A stretch of DNA of 15,477 nt, taken from Bacilli bacterium. GTDB lineage: Bacteria > Bacillota_I > Bacilli_A > RF39 > UBA660. The position numbers and the translations under genes were made by a program. Of the stretch, positions 1-6,235 are shown piece after piece. The stretch covers positions 1-15,477 of the forward strand of contig JAQUFX010000027.1 in the NCBI GenBank assembly GCA_028684435.1, written 5' to 3'. Positions within the stretch are counted from its first letter, which is position 1. Each line of letters opens with the position of its first letter. The notes under the pieces were generated by a model, which was given only the letters and a program-made list of their open reading frames with translations, did no database searches and was not told the DNA's origin.

Positions 1-84
1 AAAATTTGAAAATGGAAAATAAGAATTTTATCAGTAGCTATATTTCAAATTTCTATATTATTAGCAATAGTGTAAACAAAAAAG

Positions 85-113
85 TTGACAGAAAAAAGTA
101 ATAAGTAAATCAT
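85..113 (+). promoter_or_regulatory. Candidate sigma-A promoter upstream of the coupling-protein gene
   Basis: A perfect TTGACA -35 hexamer lies at 85-90. At 17-base spacing the -10 position (108-113, aatcat) matches the consensus in only four of six places. It would drive the hairpin, ribosome binding site and coupling-protein gene that follow. The -35 is convincing; the -10 is weak and AT-rich sequence gives such matches by chance. Confidence 0.35.
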
Positions 114-134
114 AAATTACAATTTGTAGGATAG

Positions 135-162
135 AAGATTGGTAGTAATATCAGTCTTTTTT
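135..162 (+). terminator. Terminator-like hairpin in the leader of the coupling-protein gene
   Basis: An 8-bp stem pairs 135-142 with 151-158 around an 8-base loop, with G-U wobbles, and a run of T continues to 162. The stem is weak because it has few G-C pairs. It lies between the candidate promoter at 85-113 and the ribosome binding site at 168-173, so it could be a leaky terminator or attenuator controlling entry into the VirD4 operon. It could also end transcription coming from the left. Confidence 0.35.
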
Positions 163-240
163 AATGAGGGAGGAATTTAATTAAATAGTATTAAAATAAA
201 AAAAATTATAAATTATATTATTATTTATATTGTTGAATTT

Positions 241-1968
241 ATGTTATCAGCAAACATTTGCTATAACTTAACAAAAATTATACAAGATAATATTATTTTA
301 AAATGGAATATAAATATATTCTACACAATTACAAAATTAGATTTTAGTTTACTATTCGGAACAATTCTTTTATCATCGTTAATGATATTATTTGTTCTAA
401 AATATGATAAGGAATTTAAATTAAAATTAAATAAACTGAAAAAGAAAATGCCTAAAGAAGATGGCAGTTTTGAATATGGTAGTTCTAGATGGGCTACTAA
501 AAAAGAAATAAAAGATAAGTTTAAATCATGGATTATAGGTTCAACTACAAAAAGTGGTGGCGTTCCTGTAACCTTTTTAAATGACAAATTATATTATGAT
601 GATTCAAGTGAGCATACTCTAATTATAGGTTCAACAGGTAGTGGTAAAACAATTTGTACTATAATGCCTTTAATATTTAATCTTGCTTGTGCTGGTGAAT
701 CAATGGTCATTAATGATACAAAAGGAGAATTATATTCTACTACTTTCAATTATTTAAAAAGTAAGGGTTATAAAATTAAAATAATTAATTTGAGAGATGC
801 TCTTGCATCTGATGGCTGGAATCCACTACATCTACCCTATAAATATTATAAAGATGGAGATATTGATAATGCTGGAGATTTAATTGAAAACTTTTCTAGA
901 TCTCTTACTAAAAATTTATCTAGTAAAGATATGTACTGGGAAAAATCTGCTAATTCAGTATTAACGGCACTTTGCTATGCTTTGATAGAAGATGCTCCAA
1001 AAGAAGAACAAGTAAACTTATATTCAATATATACCTTACTTGTAGAACATGGAGCAAAAACTATTGATAGACAAAATTCACTTGATTTATATTTTCAACA
1101 AAAGCCCTTTGGTAACATTGCTAAAAATTCTTATGCAACAGGTTCATTTGCTAAAGGAGAAACAAGAGCTACTCTATTTTCGGTTTTAGCAACTATAATT
1201 AAAATGTTTAGTGATACAGGAATTGCCAATTTAACAAGTAGAACTGATTTTGAATTAGATGATATCGGAAAAGAAAAAACAGCAGTATTTTTAATAATAC
1301 CTGATGAAAAAGAATCACGACATGAACTTGCAAGTTTGTTTATCGACCAGTGTTATCAAGCTTTGGTAAATACTGCTCAATCAATGAAAGATGCTAGAAT
1401 GCCAATTAGAGTTAATTTTATCCTTGATGAATTTGCCAATATGCCACCTATAAAATCGATGTCCAACAAAATTACTGTTTCAAGAAGTCGTAATATAAGA
1501 TTTTATCTTACGATTCAAGACTTTGATCAGTTAAAAGAAACTTATAAGGAATCAGCTGGTACTATTAAATCAAATACTAATTTAATTTATTTATTAACAA
1601 ATGATAATGAAAGTGCAAAGGAAATATCAGCTAGACTCGGCAAATATACAATTTCTTCTAGTAGAGTGTCTACTTCTACTCGTTTAGAACAATTAGATTA
1701 TAATTTATCTAATGATAAATCACTAATTGGTAGAGAATTATTAATGCCTGATGAATTAATGAAATTCAAGTTTGGTGAGGGACTATATTTAAAAGGAAGG
1801 ATGCATCCTATTAAATCAAAATTTAAACCCATTAAGGAATATGGTTTTAATATTAAAGAAGTAAGTTTGCCTAAAAAGGAAAAAGAATATCAGATTGAAT
1901 GTTTTAATCTTGATGAATATAGAAAAGCAAAAGAGAAAGAAAATGAGGAGCTAGTTGATATTACATAA
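241..1968 (+). CDS. VirD4/TraG-family type IV coupling ATPase
   Basis: This is the membrane ATPase that hands the relaxase-DNA complex to a conjugative secretion channel. Residues 34-54 form a hydrophobic membrane segment. The Walker A motif GSTGSGKT is at 130-137, and a Walker B-like ILDEFANMP has its acidic pair at D396-E397, the classical TraG/VirD4 signature. The length of 575 aa is near the family norm of about 600. The start is uncertain. ATG 241 has no ribosome binding site, while the frame is open back to 181 and encodes another hydrophobic stretch resembling the first VirD4 membrane helix. A good GGGAGG sits at 168-173, but the codon at the right distance (181) is TTA. The true N-terminus therefore probably lies upstream. 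The gene leads an operon of small element genes. Family assignment is secure; whether the element is self-conjugative or only mobilizable cannot be told here. Confidence 0.95.
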   Translation: MLSANICYNLTKIIQDNIILKWNINIFYTITKLDFSLLFGTILLSSLMILFVLKYDKEFKLKLNKLKKKMPKEDGSFEYGSSRWATKKEIKDKFKSWIIGSTTKSGGVPVTFLNDKLYYDDSSEHTLIIGSTGSGKTICTIMPLIFNLACAGESMVINDTKGELYSTTFNYLKSKGYKIKIINLRDALASDGWNPLHLPYKYYKDGDIDNAGDLIENFSRSLTKNLSSKDMYWEKSANSVLTALCYALIEDAPKEEQVNLYSIYTLLVEHGAKTIDRQNSLDLYFQQKPFGNIAKNSYATGSFAKGETRATLFSVLATIIKMFSDTGIANLTSRTDFELDDIGKEKTAVFLIIPDEKESRHELASLFIDQCYQALVNTAQSMKDARMPIRVNFILDEFANMPPIKSMSNKITVSRSRNIRFYLTIQDFDQLKETYKESAGTIKSNTNLIYLLTNDNESAKEISARLGKYTISSSRVSTSTRLEQLDYNLSNDKSLIGRELLMPDELMKFKFGEGLYLKGRMHPIKSKFKPIKEYGFNIKEVSLPKKEKEYQIECFNLDEYRKAKEKENEELVDIT

Positions 1969-1992
1969 AAAAATAGATTTGGAGAAATTAAA

Positions 1993-2097
1993 ATGATAAT
2001 TTTTATTATAGGACTAATAGTAGTATTGGTTCTTTTTTTATACTCTGCTTGTGTGATATCAGGTAGATGTTCATGTATCGAAGAAAAGGAGGAATAA
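1993..2097 (+). CDS. 34-aa membrane peptide with a cysteine-rich tail
   Basis: A short ORF starts at ATG 1993, 7 bases after a GGAGA ribosome binding site (1981-1985), and lies 24 bases after the coupling-protein stop. Residues 2-17 are entirely hydrophobic and form a single membrane helix. They are followed by a short tail with cysteines (SAC, then GRCSC) and an acidic end, EEKEE. The C-terminal codons carry the AAGGAGG ribosome binding site of the next gene, so the two are likely coupled. Small single-pass proteins next to VirD4 genes are common in Bacillota conjugative elements, but I cannot name a family. It could assist the coupling protein or the channel; that is inference. Confidence 0.55.
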   Translation: MIIFIIGLIVVLVLFLYSACVISGRCSCIEEKEE

Positions 2098-2813
2098 TTA
2101 TAGACAATAAATATTTAGGAACAAAGTTTGAAATAAATAAATCGTTTTCAGTAAGTGAAGATTTCTTTAATAAGTTAGAAAAAAGTTTAGATAATGCTAG
2201 TATTGATGGATACTATGGAGTTTTTAACAATTGTAGAGAACAAGGGTTAGTATTAAAACTATATACTAATTATAATGAATTAAATATATGGACTTGTGAA
2301 TGTCGAAACACTGATGATGTTATGGTTATAGTTGCAGATAATACTTGTATAGATGAAAAGAATATGTTTGATGAAAAAGCATATAAGGCTGTTAAGTATT
2401 ATAAGGATATAGAGAGTGCAGTTGAATCAACTTATAGGATATTAAAGAAAAACTTCGCTATAAGTTTTAATACTACAACGGAAATAATTTTTAATACTAA
2501 TAAATCAATTCATGATATTCAAAGAATATCAATGGATGCAAAAGATTTGGATTATGAGGATTATCACGATTTAGCAACTCTATATAATAAGACTGATGGA
2601 TATGCCGTTGATTTAATTATATTGGATGGTGAGTTTGGATTAAGGTATTCAAAAGTAGATAATGACGAATATGAAAATATAACATTTGAAAAGACTGATT
2701 TGGATTTAACTAATGAAACAACTTTAATGTTAGGAATGCAACAAAAATTAAGAGAGTTTGTTGATACTGAATTAGATTACAATTATGAATTTAATTCAGG
2801 CATTAAAATTTAG
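2067..2813 (+). CDS. Acidic protein of unknown function in the mobile element
   Basis: I do not recognise the family. The product is about 237-248 aa and soluble, with no membrane segment. It is rich in Asp and Glu, especially in its second half. Cysteines occur in the first half (NNCREQ, WTCECRN). The listed ATG (2067) lies before a perfect AAGGAGG at 2086-2092, inside the preceding small gene, so it is unlikely to be the real start. At normal spacing the in-frame codons are ATT 2097 and ATA 2100, giving a protein that begins (M)DNKYLG. It lies between the coupling protein and an ArdC-like antirestriction protein. With its acidity, a DNA-mimic or anti-defence role is possible, but this rests on context only. 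A transfer accessory protein is equally possible. Confidence 0.75.
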   Translation: MFMYRRKGGIIIDNKYLGTKFEINKSFSVSEDFFNKLEKSLDNASIDGYYGVFNNCREQGLVLKLYTNYNELNIWTCECRNTDDVMVIVADNTCIDEKNMFDEKAYKAVKYYKDIESAVESTYRILKKNFAISFNTTTEIIFNTNKSIHDIQRISMDAKDLDYEDYHDLATLYNKTDGYAVDLIILDGEFGLRYSKVDNDEYENITFEKTDLDLTNETTLMLGMQQKLREFVDTELDYNYEFNSGIKI

Positions 2814-2820
2814 GAGTAAT

Positions 2821-3063
2821 ATGGAAGAAAGAAAAATAGTTTTAAAGTCTGGTTATTATGGGATGATATTCAAAAGAGATGATATACCTTTCTTTAATGA
2901 TTTAGAAAAAACAAATAAAATAGTTTTAATAGAAGATAAAGAATATTCAGTATATGAAGCACCAGATTGGAATATAGCACAAAAAGTTGATGCATTTATG
3001 GGCAATGATGAATTAGGTTTTGATATAGATGATCATCTAATTAAAGATGACATAAAAATATAA
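2821..3063 (+). CDS. Small acidic protein of unknown function (80 aa)
   Basis: The ORF is open from 2785, but I take ATG 2821 as the start because GGAG at 2813-2816 precedes it by 4 bases and overlaps the stop of the upstream gene, suggesting translational coupling. The product has about 19 acidic against 11 basic residues, and the C-terminal third is the most acidic (GFDIDDH, KDDIKI). There is no membrane segment and no recognisable motif. It is followed at once by the ArdC-like gene, whose ribosome binding site begins right after this stop codon. Its size and charge would fit a DNA-mimic antirestriction protein or a small regulator; neither is shown by sequence. Confidence 0.7.
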   Translation: MEERKIVLKSGYYGMIFKRDDIPFFNDLEKTNKIVLIEDKEYSVYEAPDWNIAQKVDAFMGNDELGFDIDDHLIKDDIKI

Positions 3064-3069
3064 GGAGGA

Positions 3070-4119
3070 ATGAATATACAAGAAGAATTAAAAAAAGTAA
3101 ATGAACTAAGTTATAAACTGAATACAACTAAAGATGAGAAGGAAAAGAATGAGTTAAATGATGAATTAAAAGAAATATTAAATAACTTAAAAAAAGATGC
3201 TATTAGTAAGTTTCAAAGTGAAAGTGATATTAAAAAGTTTCTAGATAATATATCTAGATTCAATAATTATTCTTTTAATAATCAATTACTTATACATGCA
3301 CAAAGTCCTGATGCAACTTATGTTGCTCCTTTAAGAACTTATAGTCACATGGGATATATGGTTAATAAAGGTGCTAAAAGTATAAAAATAATAATACCAA
3401 CATTCTACAAACTAATAAGTGTTAAGCAGTTAGATGGAACGAGTAAATTAAAATATTCTACTGAATTAAGTTCAGAAGAAAATGAAATGTTAAAAGATCC
3501 AAATAACAAGGATGTAACTTTGTATAAAGAGATGCTTGGTAATTTTAGAATTGGGCATATATTTGATGCAAGTCAAACAACTATGCCACTTGATGAAATA
3601 AATAAGGAGTTATATCCGACTGGTAGTAAAGAAGATAGAACAATTATGACTGAAACTTTTGTTAAGGCAATTTATAGAGATGGTTTTAAAGTCAGTTTTA
3701 CGGATAAAATAGAAAATGGTGCTAAAGGTTATTGTAATCATAAAGATAAACTAATAGTAATACTTGATACTCTTGGTACTGATATGAAATTAAAAGTATT
3801 GATTCATGAATATGCTCATGCTTTATCTCATCAACATTTAACTTACAATAATCAAGAGTATAAAGACCATCGTGATAAATATGAAACTGAAGCCGAATCA
3901 ATTGCTTATGTTGTTTCAAAACATTTAGGTATTGATACAAATGATTCATCAGCTAATTATTTATATGCGTGGAGTAAAAATAAGGATTTTCAAGAAATTG
4001 AAGATTCTTTTTCTATGATTGTTAATAATTCTAAAAAAATAATTAATAATTTTGAAAAGATGTACGAAAAGACTCTAAATAACTTTCAAGAAGAGTTAGA
4101 CCAAATAATAAGTATATAA
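3070..4119 (+). CDS. ArdC-like antirestriction protein with zinc metallopeptidase domain
   Basis: The N-terminal part (about residues 40-110) resembles the ssDNA-binding domain of ArdC, with the hallmark stretch SRFNNYSFNNQLLI followed by QSPDATYV and a conserved Gly region. The C-terminal part is a metallopeptidase: HEYAH at 246-250 gives two zinc-ligand histidines and the catalytic Glu, and the ETEAES segment at 272-277 should supply the third ligand, as in ImmA/IrrE-type enzymes. ArdC proteins of mobile elements bind incoming single-stranded DNA and protect it from restriction. The length of 349 aa is typical. Start choice: GGAGG (3064-3068) is only one base before ATG 3070, whereas the in-frame ATA at 3076 has ideal 7-base spacing. 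Either start leaves the domains intact. Confidence 0.85.
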   Translation: MNIQEELKKVNELSYKLNTTKDEKEKNELNDELKEILNNLKKDAISKFQSESDIKKFLDNISRFNNYSFNNQLLIHAQSPDATYVAPLRTYSHMGYMVNKGAKSIKIIIPTFYKLISVKQLDGTSKLKYSTELSSEENEMLKDPNNKDVTLYKEMLGNFRIGHIFDASQTTMPLDEINKELYPTGSKEDRTIMTETFVKAIYRDGFKVSFTDKIENGAKGYCNHKDKLIVILDTLGTDMKLKVLIHEYAHALSHQHLTYNNQEYKDHRDKYETEAESIAYVVSKHLGIDTNDSSANYLYAWSKNKDFQEIEDSFSMIVNNSKKIINNFEKMYEKTLNNFQEELDQIISI

Positions 4120-4137
4120 AGGAAGTATTTAAAAAAT

Positions 4138-4317
4138 ATGAGAAATTATAAATTAAAAAAGATGTCAAAATTTAAATGGTTATGGATTAGAATATGGGGG
4201 AGCTATTTTAAAATAGTTTCCCCTTTTTCTTTATCAAAAGATTACTATCTATATCATCATAAGTTTTATGATATAGATGAATGGAATAAATATTTTAAAA
4301 GGAGGAGTGAGATATAA
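4138..4317 (+). CDS. Small aromatic-rich protein (59 aa) spanning a terminator-like hairpin
   Basis: The ORF runs from ATG 4138 to TAA 4317. The product is basic at its N-terminus and rich in Trp, Tyr and Phe (KWLWIRIW, then YYLYHH and DEWNKYF). That composition is not what random AT-rich sequence gives, which argues that it is a real gene. Its ribosome binding site is poor: GGAAG lies about 12 bases upstream. The ORF contains a terminator-like stem-loop (4196-4228) and an inverted repeat (4247-4278). Its end, GGAGGAGTGAGATATAA, holds the ribosome binding site of the next ORF. I do not recognise the family. It may be a small structural protein or a leader ORF whose translation controls readthrough into the recombinase gene. 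Confidence 0.5.
   Translation: MRNYKLKKMSKFKWLWIRIWGSYFKIVSPFSLSKDYYLYHHKFYDIDEWNKYFKRRSEI
4196..4228 (+). terminator. Strong terminator-like hairpin inside a small ORF
   Basis: A near-perfect stem pairs 4196-4209 (starting GGGGGAGC) with 4210-4223 (ending TTTCCCC). It has two G-U wobbles, a tight AT loop and four to five G-C pairs at the base. A T-rich tail, TTTTTCTTT, follows. It is the most G/C-rich structure in this part of the window and looks like an intrinsic terminator for the VirD4-ArdC operon, yet it is embedded in an uninterrupted 59-codon reading frame. Confidence 0.7.
4247..4278. repeat. 11-bp perfect inverted repeat
   Basis: ATCTATATCAT at 4247-4257 is repeated as its reverse complement at 4268-4278, separated by 10 bases. 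It is AT-rich and lies inside the 59-codon ORF, 24 bases after the terminator-like stem. It may be a protein-binding operator, an alternative RNA structure that competes with the hairpin, or chance. Confidence 0.5.
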
Positions 4318-4388
4318 GAGTAATCAAAAAAGATATAATTAAATCTGATACACATAAGATTAATCAGGAGGGATCAATATTAATTTAA
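4314..4388 (+). CDS. Possible tiny coupled ORF (24 codons) with an AUA start
   Basis: After GGAGG at 4301-4305, the codon at 8-base spacing is ATA 4314. It overlaps the preceding stop codon as ATAA, a mirror of the usual ATGA coupling. The frame reads (M)RVIKKDIIKSDTHK and on to TAA at 4388. Its last third carries the GGAGG of the next ORF. The basic peptide has no recognised family. No ATG, GTG or TTG is available in this frame, so the call depends on non-standard initiation and is tentative. Confidence 0.3.
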   Translation: MRVIKKDIIKSDTHKINQEGSILI

Positions 4389-4537
4389 ATATAAATGTTA
4401 TTGATATTATCAAAAAAGATAATCTTAGTTTAGAAGATATGAAAAAGAATTTTACATATAAATATGCTAAATTATTATATATTTTATATAAAGAAGAAAA
4501 AGAGAAAAATACCTGCAGAAAGATATGCAATAATTGA
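4379..4537 (+). CDS. Possible small helical protein (52 codons) with an AUU start
   Basis: GGAGG at 4367-4371 is followed at exactly 7 bases by ATT 4379, overlapping the end of the previous tiny ORF. The frame is open to TGA at 4537 and encodes a Lys/Glu-rich, probably helical peptide (VIDIIKKDNLSLEDMKKN and a YKEEKEK segment). The first ATG in frame (4439) has no ribosome binding site and would leave about 32 residues. The strong ribosome binding site and clean open frame favour a real gene, but it could also be a decayed relic. I do not recognise the family. Confidence 0.4.
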   Translation: MNLNINVIDIIKKDNLSLEDMKKNFTYKYAKLLYILYKEEKEKNTCRKICNN

Positions 4538-4606
4538 TTATGTATGTTAGAATGAACATGGTTAAAGATACATTAAATAATGATTGTAAAATCCTTTTGC
4601 TAGGAG

Positions 4607-6202
4607 ATGATTATTATTAAAAAGGTAGGTGGGTATTTAAGATTATCTGATGAGGATAGATTTAAACTAAAAGAAACTGATGATAGTGAAAGTATAAGAA
4701 ACCAAAGAGATTTATTAGTGGAGTTTGTTGGAAATAATCCCGAATGGGAAATTTTTGACATATATGTAGATGATGATGTATCAGGAGCATCTAACAATAG
4801 ACCAGCTTTTAAACAATTATTAAAAGATTGTGAAGAAGGGAAAATAGATATTGTTATTTGTAAAAGTCAATCTAGATTTACAAGGACAATGGAAGAAGTT
4901 GAATCAATACTTCATAATAAATTTATTGAATGGGGAATTAGATTTATTGGAATAGTAGACCATGCCGATACAGAAGTCAAAGGAAATAAAAAAGCAAGAC
5001 AAATAAATGGTCTTGTAAATGAATGGTATTTAGAAGATGGTTCTGAAAATATTCGAAGTGCGTTGGATATAAAGAGGAAAAATGGAAAATTTACAGGTTC
5101 TTTTGCTCCATATGGATATTTGATAGATCCTAATGACAAGAATCATTTAATTCCTGACCCTGTTGCAAGTTTAGTTGTTAAAGAAATATTTGATAAATAT
5201 GTTGATGGTTTTGGATATTATAAAATTTGTAAATATTTAAATGATAAAAAAATACCTAGTCCATATCAACATAAATTATTATTAGGTTCTAAATTTGTAT
5301 GTGGAAATGCTAAAGACAAAATGACTTATTGGAATAATGATACAATTGCTATGATTGTAAGAAATGAAGTGTATTTAGGTAAGTTATTACAAAAAAAGAG
5401 AATTAGTTTGAGTTATAAAAATAAGAAAAAGCATTTACAATCTAGAGATAAATGGATTATTGTTGATAATACACATGAAGCAATAATAGATAGAAGTATT
5501 TGGAATGCAGTTCAGTCAAGATTATCGCAACATCACAGAGTAAAAAGCGATGGAATCATTCATAAATTTTCTAGAAAAGTATATTGTGAGACCTGTGGTA
5601 AAATATATACAAAATGTAATTACCATGTTGCTAGTGGAAAAAAAGCATACTTAAGATGTGGAAGCAGAAGAAAAGGTGGAATTAATTGTACTAATAACTC
5701 AATCAGTTATGATTTATTAGAGGAAATAGTTTTAAATAGTTTTAAGGAAAAAGTAAAGACATATTTAGAATCATCAGAATTAAATGCTAATTTAACAGAA
5801 TTAATTAAATTAGAAGATTATAATAATAAAAAAGAATCACTTCAAATTGAAAGAAAAAATATTGAGAAAGAACTTGATAAACAACATTATTATTATAAAG
5901 GACTATATGAAGATAAGAGAGATGGAATAATAACAATAGAAGAATTTATGAGATTAAAAAAAGACTATAATAGTGAAATAGAAAAAATGAATTCAAGATT
6001 AGTGATTATCAGTTCTGAAATGGAAAAATATCAAACCATTAAAGACAATATGATTAATGCTGGTACATTAATAAAAAAATATAAAGATATTAAAGTTTTG
6101 AGTCGCGAGGTCATAGAATTGTTTATTGTTAAAATTTTAGTAGGAGAAATTGATAAAGAAACAGGAAAAAGAAACGTCACAATTGAATGGAACTTTTTTT
6201 AA
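4607..6202 (+). CDS. Large serine recombinase (element integrase/excisionase)
   Basis: This enzyme catalyses site-specific integration and excision of the element through a 5'-phosphoserine DNA link. The N-terminal resolvase domain carries GGYLRLSDED with catalytic Ser14, and conserved arginines follow (QSRFTRT). A Recombinase DNA-binding domain follows at about 165-260 (GSFAPYGY region). Next is a zinc beta-ribbon with CETC at 327-330 and further cysteines at 351 and 361. A charged coiled coil spans about 395-460 and is typical of the synapsis-control motif. The length of 531 aa fits the family. The start is doubtful: AGGAG (4602-4606) directly abuts ATG 4607, while in-frame ATT 4613 and 4616 lie at 6 and 9 bases. 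Its stop is about 28 bases from the junction with the interrupted amidase gene, the usual position for an integrase acting on its own attachment site. Confidence 0.95.
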   Translation: MIIIKKVGGYLRLSDEDRFKLKETDDSESIRNQRDLLVEFVGNNPEWEIFDIYVDDDVSGASNNRPAFKQLLKDCEEGKIDIVICKSQSRFTRTMEEVESILHNKFIEWGIRFIGIVDHADTEVKGNKKARQINGLVNEWYLEDGSENIRSALDIKRKNGKFTGSFAPYGYLIDPNDKNHLIPDPVASLVVKEIFDKYVDGFGYYKICKYLNDKKIPSPYQHKLLLGSKFVCGNAKDKMTYWNNDTIAMIVRNEVYLGKLLQKKRISLSYKNKKKHLQSRDKWIIVDNTHEAIIDRSIWNAVQSRLSQHHRVKSDGIIHKFSRKVYCETCGKIYTKCNYHVASGKKAYLRCGSRRKGGINCTNNSISYDLLEEIVLNSFKEKVKTYLESSELNANLTELIKLEDYNNKKESLQIERKNIEKELDKQHYYYKGLYEDKRDGIITIEEFMRLKKDYNSEIEKMNSRLVIISSEMEKYQTIKDNMINAGTLIKKYKDIKVLSREVIELFIVKILVGEIDKETGKRNVTIEWNFF

Positions 6203-6235
6203 ACCCTTTACCGTGTTTACAGGTATCTACGACAT
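6203..6235. other. Right attachment junction (attR) of the element within an amidase gene
   Basis: Downstream of the recombinase stop, the sequence passes into the middle of an amidase reading frame. From 6230 it reads R-H-G-G-S-D-P-G-A-V, where the family has G-H-G-G-x-D-P-G-A. The first codon is CGA instead of a glycine codon, so the crossover probably lies close to 6227-6235. A short inverted repeat, TACC...GGTA, spans 6209-6225. The exact core cannot be fixed without the left junction. Confidence 0.75.

Noticed and set aside
10..75. Hydrophobic reading frame at the left edge (KIRILSV...ILLAIV) that could be the end of a membrane protein
   Set aside because: A TGA at 7-9 closes this frame upstream and no start codon follows, so it cannot be linked to a gene without sequence to the left.
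12..101. 29-codon ORF starting at ATG 12
   Set aside because: No ribosome binding site is visible and the peptide has no recognisable character; it overlaps the candidate promoter at 85-113.
3722..3949. 75-codon frame antisense to the ArdC-like gene
   Set aside because: It lies wholly within a well-supported gene on the other strand and has no ribosome binding site or family resemblance.
4540..4620. 26-codon ORF (MYVRMNMVKD...) running into the recombinase start
   Set aside because: No ribosome binding site upstream, very short, and no recognisable character. It could be a coupling leader, but support is too weak to list as a gene.
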